Of a DNA stretch of 64,000 nucleotides, positions 17,801 through 26,426 are shown one piece after another. The stretch lies in the NCBI GenBank assembly GCA_040222455.1, contig JAVKDD010000027.1, forward strand, positions 496,001-560,000, given 5' to 3'. Numbering within the stretch: position 1 is the stretch's first letter; the number at the start of each line of letters is the position of its first letter. The translations under genes and the position numbers were made by a program. The stretch comes from RHLJ01 sp040222455. GTDB taxonomy: Bacteria; Bacteroidota; Rhodothermia; Balneolales; Balneolaceae. The notes beneath the pieces were generated by a model. It was not told the DNA's origin, did no database searches, and worked only from the letters and a program-made list of their open reading frames with translations.

Positions 17801-18360
17801 TCAGTTCCACTACCACCATCTTTATGATACATCCATAGCTTTGCTGTTCCCTTCCCTTTTGAACCAATTAAGTATTTACCGTCTGAAGTCCACTCAGTGG
17901 CAAAATATCCGTTAGATTTTCCTTTGGTAACCTGTGTAATCTCAGAAGTATCTTCTAGATTAATGTAATATATATTATCAGCTCCATGCGCATCTGAAAT
18001 AAAAGCTATAGACTTTCCATCTGGGCTATATCTAGGTTTAGAATCGAACGCCATGCCATCAGTTAGTTGTGTTGCATCACCACCAGCCATTGGGATTTCA
18101 TAAATATCACCCATAAAATCGAAGGCGATTTTAGAACCATCAGGACTCACATCTACAGACATCCAAGTTCCTTCATTACTTTCAATTTTTAAAATTCTGC
18201 CAGGGTTCATTGGCAATTCTTTACTTTTCTTATCAATTTTTACGGTATCTGAATCGGCTCTTGCGATCGCAAATTGATTAAGAACTTGTGCATCCATTGA
18301 TGTTGGAAATGAAATTAACATCATGAGAAGTGAACAGACTATAAGCTGTTTTTTAAACAT
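14842..18360 (-). CDS. Exported TolB-propeller amidohydrolase (1172 aa)
   Basis: A large secreted protein: signal peptide (about 1-24), WD40-like/PD40 beta-propeller repeats (about 45-640, repeated forms like SPDGKSIAFISD, SPNGNTLAYVTWD), a Lys/Glu/Asp-rich linker (about 683-740), then an amidohydrolase domain (about 755-1150). The HxH metal motif is in VDTHAHMWPNW; a GSHGQLEGLGYHWELW segment stands where the metal Asp usually lies, which is characteristic of this subfamily. Members cleave cyclic or peptide-like amides of unknown identity in the periplasm. It ends at a strong terminator. Its start has a GAGG ribosome site. Family assignment is firm, substrate unknown. Confidence 0.9.
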   Translation of the reverse strand: MFKKQLIVCSLLMMLISFPTSMDAQVLNQFAIARADSDTVKIDKKSKELPMNPGRILKIESNEGTWMSVDVSPDGSKIAFDFMGDIYEIPMAGGDATQLTDGMAFDSKPRYSPDGKSIAFISDAHGADNIYYINLEDTSEITQVTKGKSNGYFATEWTSDGKYLIGSKGKGTAKLWMYHKDGGSGTELISSPSGLKTTDPAVGPEGRYIYFSQRNGSWNYNAQFPQYQIGRYDRETGDRTTITSRYGSAFTPLVSANGKWMVYGSRYEDKTGLILRDMESGDESWLAYPVQRDDMESQATLGVLPGMSFTPDNQNIVAFYSGKLHRIPVNGGNAVEIPFSVNTELEIGPEVLFKYPISDDKEMIATQIRDVVPSPDGNWLAFTVLNDLYVQEIPNGEPKKLTDTEAIEAMPTWSPNGNTLAYVTWDESDGGAIYSIEPNARRIRPTKLTSERGIYTQPVFSLNGNRIVAFRAAEQSYKDAYGPGSASAGADIVWIESTGSTSTLVTRAEGRSNLHFVKNSDRIYLNRGGTLNSIRWDGTDEKSHVSVTGITTYSPFGDLETHIKESAEYLTPMDILHPEDEFAKENNPASSATIITMAPEGDQALALINNDIYVVTVPITGGSTPSISVANPDNAQFPSKKLTEIGGQFPTWGWDANKVHWSIGNGHFIYDLNASEAFEDSVKAAKKLEEEKKKEDEEKKKEEDNNDDSEKDQNEGEEDSEESEESENNKSDKEDKYKPIELSIDVTIQRDIPNASILLKNARIITAIGNEVIEGGDILIENNRIVEVGKNLAAPNDAEVMDMTGKTITPGFVDTHAHMWPNWGIHKQQIYNYAANLAYGVTTTRDPQTATTDVLTYSDMVETGMMPGPRVYSTGPGLGFWAYNIQSLDHAKEVMKQYSKYYDTKTIKMYLAGNREQRQWILMAAKEQKIMPTTEGALDWKLNMTQLIDGYPGHEHSLPIYPIFNDVIQTIAEAKMAVTPTLLVSYGGPWAENYFYSRENPYEDEKLSRFTPYSVLASKTRRRPGWFRDDEHVFMKHGETMTKLVEAGALAGIGSHGQLEGLGYHWELWAVASGNMDNLDAIKVATIIGAEAIGLDGDLGSIEVGKLADLVIMDANPLENLRNTNSISHVMKNGRLYNASSLDQIYPQKVTAGPFIWEDSNPERLGLPGSKE

Positions 18361-18479
18361 AAATCGTACCTCGTTGTAGTAGTTTTTATTAATCAGTCGT
18401 CAATGTAAGTAAAATCTCTTTAGAGAAGAAAATTGATAAATATGAATGAAATTTAGAATCGAAAAAGTTATACCTATTA

Positions 18480-20888
18480 TTAAAAGAGTACTGATAATCC
18501 AAGTGAGTTTCCATAATCACCGATTAACCTTTTGCTAAACTCAACATACATAAAACCAAATATTTTAAAAGCGGCTAAACCGAGTTCAGCTTGAGTTTCA
18601 GCTTTTGAATACGGTACCAATGGCTCCAGAGAAGCTTTCTGATCGATTACCCCAATCGTGAAAAAGGTAGCTAGATGTATTCCACTTTTTTGAATGAGTC
18701 CTATCGGTGCTTTACGAGTTATTGAGCTTCCAAATTTATATTTAACTTTAATTACGGATGTCCGATAGCCAATCGGTTCTTTAAATGTTACGGTATTAAA
18801 AGGTCTAACTCTAACATAATCATCCAAAACGAAACCATTATAGCCAAATAGTCGTTGATTTGGAGTTCCTGCATCTGACGCACCTGTAATGATTTCACTT
18901 TGAATAAAATGAGAACTAAAAACCGGTATATTCAGACTTAAACCAATTCGATATCGATTATAATTGAATTCACTTCCCCAATCAGAAATCCCTTTCTCGA
19001 GCTTTCCGTCTATTAGCCACCCAAAATCTCTGATATTATAATCCCTTAAAAACTGGGTTCTTAAGTACTTTCTTGTATCATGATGAAAGTGCAGAGAAAG
19101 CCCCTTTAAAGTACCATCTTGTGCAGGGTATACCGGGTTGTTATTCGGAAATAAAGCAGGATCAATATCTCCAAATAGAGAAAAGTCTGTAGTACTTGAT
19201 AAATTAGTATGTTCTTCATTCAAATAAAGTAATCGAATAAAAGATTCTATATCAAAGCGAAAACGAAGTCCAAGTTGCATCCCTTCTCTTTGAAAATAGT
19301 TGTTTACTATGTTCCCGAAGAGTAAAGAACTGGATGTTTGTCGAAAATCAAAAAAGTCTAATGGAGTTTGGTTGTATTCATAATCTTGATATTGAAGAGC
19401 AATTTGATTTTGGAATGTGAGATCTGGAGCAATGGCAGATCCCGGAATAAAATGATGAGCTTTTATCTTAAAATTAACTTGTTTATTCGAAAACCCATAC
19501 CCAGTAATTAATCGATAAGAATAGTCTGAATGGATTGGAGTTCTTACACCCAAACCAAGATAATGTCCCTCTACTCTATTGAAATGATAAATATCACTAA
19601 TATTTGTTAAATAAAATTGTTCTAGTTGATAAGGTAATCGAAAGAAACTACTCATAACCGACATACCTAATCTTAAAGTGCGATTCTTCTCTGTATAGGA
19701 TTGTGCTTCAGGTAAATAAATTGCATTTAGATTTTGAGTATGAGTCGAAATTGAATCCCAAAAAGCTTCCTTTTTCTTATGAGAATTAGGAAGGACTATA
19801 CTGGTATTCAATTCTAAATCTTCAGCTTTTAAATTTGGGGAATTCACTGAATAATTATTCCATTTCCATTCATCTTTATTCAATATTGGATTTGATGAAC
19901 CGAAGAATGTTAATTCTGCGGTTAAACTAGTTTCATTAGGAAGCCAAAACTGTTCGATTTGACGATACCTTTGAACATACCTGAGTTTAGAAATACTAAA
20001 CAAGCCATTACTCGTTGATGCATATTCGTTTAATGTGACATCTATACCTAAAATTGTTGAATTAAGTTCATCGTACCAGATTGAGCCAATAAAAAGTGGA
20101 CGATTATTATTTTTTGGTTCAACGTGTATCCTGACAGTTCCTTTAGGCCAAGAAGAATCGGCAGGAAAATCGGATAAGTGATAAAAACGATCTGCTCTTT
20201 TTGAAATAGGTCCTATTACGGTAATATCCTCTGAAAGAACACTAAGTGGAACTAACTCTTGGTTCAGGTTTAATGGAGGTCCGCCAGTCGAAAAAAAATC
20301 ATACTCACTAAAAAAATTCTTACTTGCTCTATTGGCTAAAATTGTTTCAGTAAAGCGTTCTGGCTTTAGAATATGCCTAACCTTTGTATATCGTTGTGAA
20401 AAAGCGGTAGGTGTAAATGAACTATCCTTTCTTGATTTATATGAACCTAAAACTGCAAGTTTATAAATATCGGCAGTATATGATTTTAATCCATCATTTA
20501 GTTTATCTCTGATGGTTGCTAATTGTTGAACTTTACGTGATACACGATCTACACTTACAACAATTTCACTCATCATAATTGTATTAGGAGTAAGATTTAC
20601 ATTAAGTATTTGCTCTTCATTTGCTTTAATAGTTATTGAAATAAGTGTATCTAAGTATGAGAGACTACTAAATTTAAGTGAATAATTACCCTCATGTAAT
20701 AATATGCTGTACTCCCCCTTCTCATTGGTGTAAGTTCCAGTAAATGTTCCTTCAATAACAATATTAGTAATTGGGATCGTCTCGCCTGTTACTGAATCAT
20801 ATACTATTCCAGAAAGCAAAGATTTTTGGGCTTGCATGTTACCGTGACATACCAAAAGGATAAATAGTACGTAGTGTACCCGTGTCAA
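18480..20888 (-). CDS. DUF5686 / CarboxypepD_reg-like outer-membrane protein
   Basis: An 802-residue exported protein. A signal peptide (about 1-20) is followed by a carboxypeptidase-regulatory-like beta-sandwich (LSGIVYDSVTGETIPITNIVIEG, NEKGEYSILL), common at the N-terminus of TonB-linked proteins. The middle and C-terminal parts match DUF5686: many amphipathic strands with conserved aromatic and acidic residues, ending YVEFSKRLIGDYGNSLGLSVLF with a terminal aromatic, typical of a barrel inserted by BamA. The start appears to be TTG because no upstream ATG exists in frame. It is probably monocistronic. The function of the family is unknown. Confidence 0.85.
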   Translation of the reverse strand: MTRVHYVLFILLVCHGNMQAQKSLLSGIVYDSVTGETIPITNIVIEGTFTGTYTNEKGEYSILLHEGNYSLKFSSLSYLDTLISITIKANEEQILNVNLTPNTIMMSEIVVSVDRVSRKVQQLATIRDKLNDGLKSYTADIYKLAVLGSYKSRKDSSFTPTAFSQRYTKVRHILKPERFTETILANRASKNFFSEYDFFSTGGPPLNLNQELVPLSVLSEDITVIGPISKRADRFYHLSDFPADSSWPKGTVRIHVEPKNNNRPLFIGSIWYDELNSTILGIDVTLNEYASTSNGLFSISKLRYVQRYRQIEQFWLPNETSLTAELTFFGSSNPILNKDEWKWNNYSVNSPNLKAEDLELNTSIVLPNSHKKKEAFWDSISTHTQNLNAIYLPEAQSYTEKNRTLRLGMSVMSSFFRLPYQLEQFYLTNISDIYHFNRVEGHYLGLGVRTPIHSDYSYRLITGYGFSNKQVNFKIKAHHFIPGSAIAPDLTFQNQIALQYQDYEYNQTPLDFFDFRQTSSSLLFGNIVNNYFQREGMQLGLRFRFDIESFIRLLYLNEEHTNLSSTTDFSLFGDIDPALFPNNNPVYPAQDGTLKGLSLHFHHDTRKYLRTQFLRDYNIRDFGWLIDGKLEKGISDWGSEFNYNRYRIGLSLNIPVFSSHFIQSEIITGASDAGTPNQRLFGYNGFVLDDYVRVRPFNTVTFKEPIGYRTSVIKVKYKFGSSITRKAPIGLIQKSGIHLATFFTIGVIDQKASLEPLVPYSKAETQAELGLAAFKIFGFMYVEFSKRLIGDYGNSLGLSVLF

Positions 20889-20975
20889 TTTCTTGACCCA
20901 CTTTTTACAAGTAGTTATCTCTGAAATAGTTGTAATGCTATTATTATCTATATGAGATCATTAAATCTCATTTTC

Positions 20976-21983
20976 TTATTTAACCCCGGGCTCTAGTAAG
21001 CGAATCGATTTATCCACGGTATTTATTGTTGCCTGAATTCCCACCGGTAATGTAATATTTTTTCTTTCATGGCTAATCATTGCACCGTAATAAGCCGGAA
21101 TATTTAGGACTGAAATATGATCACTAAATACTTCTCTAAGGGTTAGGCTGTTTTCATTAGCTGAACAATCGGTGCATTTCCCAAAAACGAAACCATTAAT
21201 TTGGTTTAAAATACCGGACAATTTAAGTTGAGTAAGCATTCTGTCAATTCGATAAACATCTTCGCCAACATCTTCTAAAAATAAAATAGAACCAGTAAAA
21301 TCTGGTAGATACTCTGAGCCAATCATAGCCGTAAGAACGGTTAAATTACCACCGAGAAGTCTTCCAGTTGCAGCTCCGGAATTAATGATATAACTATCTA
21401 CCTGATCTTGAGGGATTTCAAACTTAGTAGTTTCACCTTTTACTAAAACTTTATTCCAAGAACTTATTGTAAAAGGATTCCACTCAGACTTTCCAACAGG
21501 ACCATGGAATGTAACCAACCCTGTTTTATGTTGAATAGCCATGTGTAATGAAGTTATATCACTAAACCCTATAAGTGGTTTTGGGTTCGCTTTAATTACT
21601 TCATAATCGAGTAACGGAAGTATTCGGTTACATCCCCAACCTCCTCTTATACAAAGGATTGCATCAACTTCATTATCTTGAAACATCATCATTAAATCAT
21701 CTGCACGATCAGCATCTTTTCCCGCCAAATATCCATTTCTATCTTTCACATGTTTACCAAGCTTTAAGACATATCCTAACTCACGGAGATTTAACAGCAT
21801 TTCATCAAATTGATCGGAACTATAAATAGGACTACCAGGTGCTACTAAACCAATTGTAGCTCCTTCTTTAATTCTATTTGGCTTAATTAAATCAAGTTTC
21901 CGATTGCCCGAGGGTTTCTTTACAATACTCGAAGCCAGACCGAGACCAGATAATGCTAAAAAGTTTTTTCTCGATAAACTCAT
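20976..21983 (-). CDS. LD-carboxypeptidase (peptidase S66)
   Basis: A 335-residue serine peptidase that trims murein tetrapeptides to tripeptides in peptidoglycan recycling. The N-terminal fold has GLVAPGSPIY near residue 48. The nucleophile motif IGFSDIT follows the RGGWG loop; a Glu in ILFLEDVGE and a His in ISHERKNITLPVG complete the expected triad. The ATG at 21983 is preferred: the longer frame would overlap nadD by 50 bp. The resulting N-terminus SLSRKNFLALSGLGLASS looks like a Tat-type signal (SRKxFL), implying export, unlike the cytoplasmic E. coli LdcA. It closes the fni-bamD-nadD operon. Confidence 0.88.
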   Translation of the reverse strand: MSLSRKNFLALSGLGLASSIVKKPSGNRKLDLIKPNRIKEGATIGLVAPGSPIYSSDQFDEMLLNLRELGYVLKLGKHVKDRNGYLAGKDADRADDLMMMFQDNEVDAILCIRGGWGCNRILPLLDYEVIKANPKPLIGFSDITSLHMAIQHKTGLVTFHGPVGKSEWNPFTISSWNKVLVKGETTKFEIPQDQVDSYIINSGAATGRLLGGNLTVLTAMIGSEYLPDFTGSILFLEDVGEDVYRIDRMLTQLKLSGILNQINGFVFGKCTDCSANENSLTLREVFSDHISVLNIPAYYGAMISHERKNITLPVGIQATINTVDKSIRLLEPGVK

Positions 21984-21993
21984 ACAAAGAAAT

Positions 21994-22587
21994 CTAAATG
22001 TGGTTTTTATATAACGATTTGGAAAGTATAAAATCCAAAACATTTTTGGGAAGAAATTCCCTTAGTTGATCTTTGTGGTTAATATGCTCTTTTATTTTTG
22101 ATGATGAAACTGAAATTGGTTTATGATCAACAAAAATTGAATTGTCAAGAATATACTTACTCACAGTAGAATGGTTGGCTTCAGGCCTGTTTGCGACTAA
22201 TAGCTTTACTTCTTTAAGAATTTCTTTATGGTTCTTCCAGGAGTTGAAAATTGAAAGGTTATCCTCCCCAATACAAAAAAAGAAAGTACATTCTGGATGC
22301 AGTTTTTTTAAATACTGTATAGTGTTAAATGAATATGAAGGCTTAGGAAGCTCATTTTCGATAGTAAGTATCTTAATATTCTTTTTATTTAAGAAAGCGA
22401 GTTCTAGCATATCTTTCCTATGCTGATAAGAAGCGTGATTGCTCCCTTCTTTATGAGGAGGGAAAGGTGTTAGAAGTACCCAAAGTTCGTCAATTAAAGA
22501 AGATTCAAGAAAGGAGTGTGCGATGGCAATATGACCAAAATGTACTGGGTCGAAAGTACCTCCAAACAAACCAATACTTTTATTCAT
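21994..22587 (-). CDS. nadD: Nicotinate-nucleotide adenylyltransferase NadD
   Basis: A 197-residue nucleotidyltransferase making nicotinic acid adenine dinucleotide in NAD synthesis. The motif GLFGGTFDPVHFGHI opens the Rossmann fold, with LTPFPPHKEG after it and the C-terminal ISVSSSKIKEHI matching the family ISSTxIR element. Its ATG shares one base with the bamD stop (TGATG), showing coupling. The length is normal for bacterial NadD. Confidence 0.95.
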   Translation of the reverse strand: MNKSIGLFGGTFDPVHFGHIAIAHSFLESSLIDELWVLLTPFPPHKEGSNHASYQHRKDMLELAFLNKKNIKILTIENELPKPSYSFNTIQYLKKLHPECTFFFCIGEDNLSIFNSWKNHKEILKEVKLLVANRPEANHSTVSKYILDNSIFVDHKPISVSSSKIKEHINHKDQLREFLPKNVLDFILSKSLYKNHI

Positions 22588-23414
22588 CAGTTACTGCCTA
22601 AACTATCTCCTGATTCAGGAATATCGAGGTTTGCAATTTTACCAGTTGCTTCCAGATATAGTTTTTCAGCTCTTTCTCTACTATCACTTTGAGGAAATAG
22701 CTGAATAAACTTCTCATAATTATTTACAGCTTCGCTATATCTCTCGAGTTGTTTTTCTTCGATACTACGGTCGGCATATGTAATAAATGTTTCGATTTGC
22801 TTAATAAGTGCTCGTTCAGCCCAAACTGATTCAGGATATCTGTCAATAGTTTGTTCGTAATAAATCGTAGCGGCTAAAAAGCGATCTGTTCTAAGGTAAA
22901 ACTCAGCAGCTTCATAGTTCTTTCGGGCAAGTTTATTTCTTAACTCATCAATTTTTTCGGCAGAATCCAATACATACTCTGAATTTGGATACTTTGTATT
23001 GAAAAGTTGAAATAACTCAATAGCTCTTCCAGTAGCACTTTGATCTAGTCGATATCTTGGACTTTGCTGGTAATAACATAAAGCTCTTTTATATTCTACT
23101 TCTTCCCTTTGTGGATTTTGAGGGTAATAACTTATATAGCGCTCATACTCTGAAGCAGCAAGTATATACTGCTTATCATTATAATAGCTTTCGGCTAGAA
23201 AAAACTGAGCATCTTCTGCATAAGAAGTACCCCTTCCAACTCGAGTTACTAAGTCGAACCCATAAGCAGCGTCTCCATACTTCCCTTTTTCGAAAAGAGC
23301 TACTGATTTGTCATAAGCAACATTAAGAGGCTCTCCTGGTCGAACTAATTCTTTATTTTTGCAAGCTGTAAATAGCATTATGGTTGAAAATAATGCAATG
23401 GAAAAATATCTCAT
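22587..23414 (-). CDS. bamD: BamD, outer-membrane assembly lipoprotein
   Basis: A 275-residue lipoprotein of the BamD/ComL family, part of the BAM complex that inserts outer-membrane barrels. The signal peptide MRYFSIALFSTIMLFTAC has a lipobox ending in Cys18. Five TPR-like helical hairpins follow, including DAAYGFDLV, AQFFLAESYYNDKQYILAA, and YEQTIDRYPESVWAERALI. The ATG at 23414 is preferred: the frame opens 10 codons earlier but that extra part (ITKEIKSSN) would bury the signal peptide. Position between a prenyl synthase and nadD is consistent with an operon of housekeeping genes. Confidence 0.92.
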   Translation of the reverse strand: MRYFSIALFSTIMLFTACKNKELVRPGEPLNVAYDKSVALFEKGKYGDAAYGFDLVTRVGRGTSYAEDAQFFLAESYYNDKQYILAASEYERYISYYPQNPQREEVEYKRALCYYQQSPRYRLDQSATGRAIELFQLFNTKYPNSEYVLDSAEKIDELRNKLARKNYEAAEFYLRTDRFLAATIYYEQTIDRYPESVWAERALIKQIETFITYADRSIEEKQLERYSEAVNNYEKFIQLFPQSDSRERAEKLYLEATGKIANLDIPESGDSLGSN

Positions 23415-23433
23415 ATTTGATGATTTAATTTCT

Positions 23434-24429
23434 TTAGTGATCACGATATCTTAAAAAAGTAAGTAAGTTTTTTAATTCTTCTTTGTATTCTGATGATGGA
23501 AAATGACTGAGTAATTCGAATGCTTTTTGATATCTGAGTTCAATTTCACTTGAAACATCTTTAATAACATTCAGATCTTTCATCAATTTAAGTACTGCTT
23601 CTACAGATTCAAGAGATGGATGATTCGAAAATAATGTTTCAGTTATTAGTTCTGATTCTTTCTTATTTGCTCGTTCTAACGCAAGTATAGTAAGATATGT
23701 TTTCTTTCCTTCAAAAATATCTCCACCTGGCTTCTTTCCAAACTTTTCTGGGTCGGCGATGGCATCTAATAAATCATCCTGAATTTGAAATGCAATACCA
23801 ATTTCTTTTCCAATTAGATCTAATTCTTGTCGTTGCAATTTTGAAGAATGAGCTACAATAGCTCCCATTTCGAGTGATCCACTAAGTAAGGCTGCAGTTT
23901 TACCAGAAATCATCTCTATATATTCTTGAAGTTCTATATTCTGGCGATCCACAAATTCCATATCTAATGCCTGCCCTTCACAAACCGTTATAATGGCTTT
24001 AAGAAATACATCATAAAGAGCTGAGAATTCTTCTTTTGAAAAAGCATCATTATGTCCATAGTACACAAGTTGTTGCATGGCACCAGCAAACATCACATCA
24101 CCAGAAAGAATTGCTACATTCTCATTCCACTTATTAAATACACTAGGTTTACCACGTCGGGTGTCAGCTGAATCCATTATATCATCATGAACAAGCGTAA
24201 AATTATGTAGTATTTCTACCGCCAAGGCAGCAGGGATAGATTCTTCTATATTTCCTTTACAAATTCCACATGCAAGCATTGTAAAAATTGGACGAATTCT
24301 TTTCCCTCCAGCTTTTAAAGCATACTCGAATGGCTCATAGAGTGTGACAGGATGATCAGGAAGATTTAGATCAAATAGTTCCTTCTCTATCCGCGTATAA
24401 AATTGTTTTTGTAAATCCGTAGTACTCAA
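23434..24429 (-). CDS. Short-chain polyprenyl diphosphate synthase
   Basis: A 331-residue trans-prenyltransferase that condenses IPP units. The first Asp-rich motif is LVHDDIMDSADTRRGKP near residue 90 and the second is QIQDDLLDAIAD near 221. The residue five positions before the first motif is Phe (FTLVHDDIMD); an aromatic there blocks the product pocket in known FPP/GGPP synthases, so a C15-C20 product is more likely than an octaprenyl one. This is inference. The start codon is TTG. It lies 48 bp after fni, which supplies its substrate isomer. Confidence 0.9.
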   Translation of the reverse strand: MSTTDLQKQFYTRIEKELFDLNLPDHPVTLYEPFEYALKAGGKRIRPIFTMLACGICKGNIEESIPAALAVEILHNFTLVHDDIMDSADTRRGKPSVFNKWNENVAILSGDVMFAGAMQQLVYYGHNDAFSKEEFSALYDVFLKAIITVCEGQALDMEFVDRQNIELQEYIEMISGKTAALLSGSLEMGAIVAHSSKLQRQELDLIGKEIGIAFQIQDDLLDAIADPEKFGKKPGGDIFEGKKTYLTILALERANKKESELITETLFSNHPSLESVEAVLKLMKDLNVIKDVSSEIELRYQKAFELLSHFPSSEYKEELKNLLTFLRYRDH

Positions 24430-24477
24430 ATCAGGTCTGTAGAATTAGCTAAATAATATAAGGAATATAGAAGAGCT

Positions 24478-25509
24478 TTATAGAGCTGATTTCTCTAAAA
24501 GATGAGATCTATTTAATTCTGAAACTGAATGGCAACCAAGCAATGTGAGAATAATTTGTAAATCTTTTTTCCAGCTTTCAATTAATTTTAATACTCCTTC
24601 TAAACCATTGTCTGATATGGCTTTAATAATGGGTTGAGCTGAGGCTGTAAAGCTTGCTCCTAAACACAAACCTTTAGCTATATCTTGCGCAGAGCGAATT
24701 CCACCTGAGGCTATTATATCGAAACTTCTCTCCCATTGTAGTGAGCTTATTTGATTAAGACATTCAACTGTAGGAATACCCCAGTTATCAAAACTATGGC
24801 TTGGGGTTTTATTAGATGATCTATAATTTTCAACCTTTGCCCAGCTTGTTCCTCCTGCACCAGCTATGTCTATCACCTGCACTCCAGCATTTAGTAAACG
24901 TTTAGCAACATATTTAGAAATACCTGCACCAGTTTCTTTGACAATTACCGGAATATTTGAATTCTTCACTAATTGCTCGATTCCAGTAAGAACTCCTTTA
25001 AAATTTCGATCTCCTTCTGGTTGCATTAATTCTTGAAGTGGATTTAAATGAACAATAACGGCATCTGCTTCAATGCTTGAAATAAGTGTCTCTAGCTTAT
25101 CTTTTGTAAATCCGTTAGTAAGCTGCACTCCTCCAATATTTGCTGAAATAAATGCACTTGGGGCTTTTTCACGAACAATTGAAAAAGTTTTAGTGAGTGA
25201 TTTATTTTCCAACATAGCACGTTGACTACCTACACCAAACGGTAAGTTATTCGATTCACAGAACTCGGCTATAATTGCGTTTACCGGACCAGCATCTGCA
25301 TAACCACCCGTCATAGATGAAATAAAAAGAGGAAATGAAAAAGTTCGCCCTAGTAAAGAAGCTTCGGTTGAAACTTCATTTAGATTTACTTCCGGAAGTG
25401 CATTATGATTGAAATAAAACTGATCAAATCCTGTAGATTGTGAATACTGTGTGCCTTCGGTTACCGTAAGTTCAACGTGATCTTTCTTTCTTTGTCGGAT
25501 GTCTGTCAT
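24478..25509 (-). CDS. fni: Type 2 isopentenyl-diphosphate isomerase
   Basis: A 343-residue FMN-dependent type II IPP isomerase, interconverting IPP and DMAPP. Features are RKKDHVELTVTEG at the start, the phosphate-binding ISSMTGGY, the SQRAML loop, HLNPLQELMQPEGD (metal/substrate), KETGAGISKYVAKRL and the flavin motif IDIAGAGGTSW with GGIRSAQDIAKGL at the end. All blocks are present at family length. It heads the operon fni-prenyl synthase-bamD-nadD-LD-carboxypeptidase. Confidence 0.95.
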   Translation of the reverse strand: MTDIRQRKKDHVELTVTEGTQYSQSTGFDQFYFNHNALPEVNLNEVSTEASLLGRTFSFPLFISSMTGGYADAGPVNAIIAEFCESNNLPFGVGSQRAMLENKSLTKTFSIVREKAPSAFISANIGGVQLTNGFTKDKLETLISSIEADAVIVHLNPLQELMQPEGDRNFKGVLTGIEQLVKNSNIPVIVKETGAGISKYVAKRLLNAGVQVIDIAGAGGTSWAKVENYRSSNKTPSHSFDNWGIPTVECLNQISSLQWERSFDIIASGGIRSAQDIAKGLCLGASFTASAQPIIKAISDNGLEGVLKLIESWKKDLQIILTLLGCHSVSELNRSHLLEKSAL

Positions 25510-25570
25510 GCAAGGAAATTGCCACTAAATCATGAAAACACAAAATGTATTTTACGTAGAGTTTACATTT

Positions 25571-25676
25571 GTCCCTCTTTGGTGAGGGACAGAGTCAAAA
25601 CTTGTATTGGCTCAAGGAGAGAACGGAAACGGCTATTAGCCATCATCGTCCTCCCTCTGATCATCCGCAAGCGGAT
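25571..25676. repeat. Intergenic palindromic element (three stem-loops)
   Basis: Three inverted repeats lie in about 110 bp between fni and the SDR gene: GTCCCTC-N6-GAGGGAC (25571-25590), the perfect palindrome GGCTATTAGCC (25631-25641) and ATCCGC-AA-GCGGAT (25663-25676). No open frame is convincing. Such hairpin clusters are typical of REP-like elements or of an intergenic RNA; only one copy is in this window. Confidence 0.6.
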
Positions 25677-25709
25677 AATCTGTCTCCCTGAAAAGGTAGA
25701 CATTCTTAA

Positions 25710-26426
25710 TCACGGTAAATAACTCCCACTATTCACATGAAAAGTCTGACCGGTAGCATGCTTTAGTTTGCCTTCAGCTAGAAATAGCACCAAGTTTGCA
25801 AATTCTTCAGTTGGAGCGATCGTATCTAAAAATAAACCTTGAGTAAGATATTCTGCTCCATATACTTCGATTGATTCACGTGCCATATCTGTGTCAACGA
25901 ATCCTGGCGCAATGGAATAAGCAGTAATTCCGTCTTTACCAAAGCTACGGGCTAAACTTTTAGTAAATCCTATCATTCCAGCTTTGCTAGCCGCATACGA
26001 AGCATATTCCTGAGTATCTCCACGTTGACCTGCACGACTCGATATATTGATAATTTTGCCTTCTACTCCTTGTACTTTCCAAGCGTTGATTGCCCATTTA
26101 CAAAGTAATCCTGCTGATCGAAGATTAACTTGCATGATTTTATCCCAGTTGTCTAACCACTCTTCATCTGAAATTTCAAAATCAGCATCCTCAAACATTC
26201 CAGCATTATTGATAAGGATCTCGGGTATTTTTTCCACTTCGAAGATCGATTTTAGCTTAAAAACTTCTTCTTCTTTAGATAAATCACAAGCTATGTGGCG
26301 GTAGTTATTGGTTGATTGGTTAATAGTAGAACGGGAGGTTCCAATTACTTCGTGATCATTAACCAATAACAAATCTGCAATTGCTTTACCAATTCCGCGG
26401 GATGAGCCTGTTAGCAATACCTTCAT
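25710..26426 (-). CDS. SDR-family oxidoreductase
   Basis: A 238-residue short-chain dehydrogenase/reductase. The cofactor motif TGSSRGIGKAIA is at the N-terminus, NNAG (INNAGMFED) near residue 94, the catalytic Ser in NISSRAGQ and the YxxxK motif in YASYAASKAG near 145, with APGFVDTDMA after it. All catalytic residues are present, so an NAD(P)H-dependent oxidoreductase is likely; the substrate cannot be told. It is separated by a hairpin-rich spacer from fni and is probably transcribed alone. Confidence 0.9.
   Translation of the reverse strand: MKVLLTGSSRGIGKAIADLLLVNDHEVIGTSRSTINQSTNNYRHIACDLSKEEEVFKLKSIFEVEKIPEILINNAGMFEDADFEISDEEWLDNWDKIMQVNLRSAGLLCKWAINAWKVQGVEGKIINISSRAGQRGDTQEYASYAASKAGMIGFTKSLARSFGKDGITAYSIAPGFVDTDMARESIEVYGAEYLTQGLFLDTIAPTEEFANLVLFLAEGKLKHATGQTFHVNSGSYLP

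Noticed and set aside
21984..22043. 20-residue N-terminal extension of the LD-carboxypeptidase
   Set aside because: Overlaps nadD by 50 bp and hides a Tat-like signal; internal ATG preferred.
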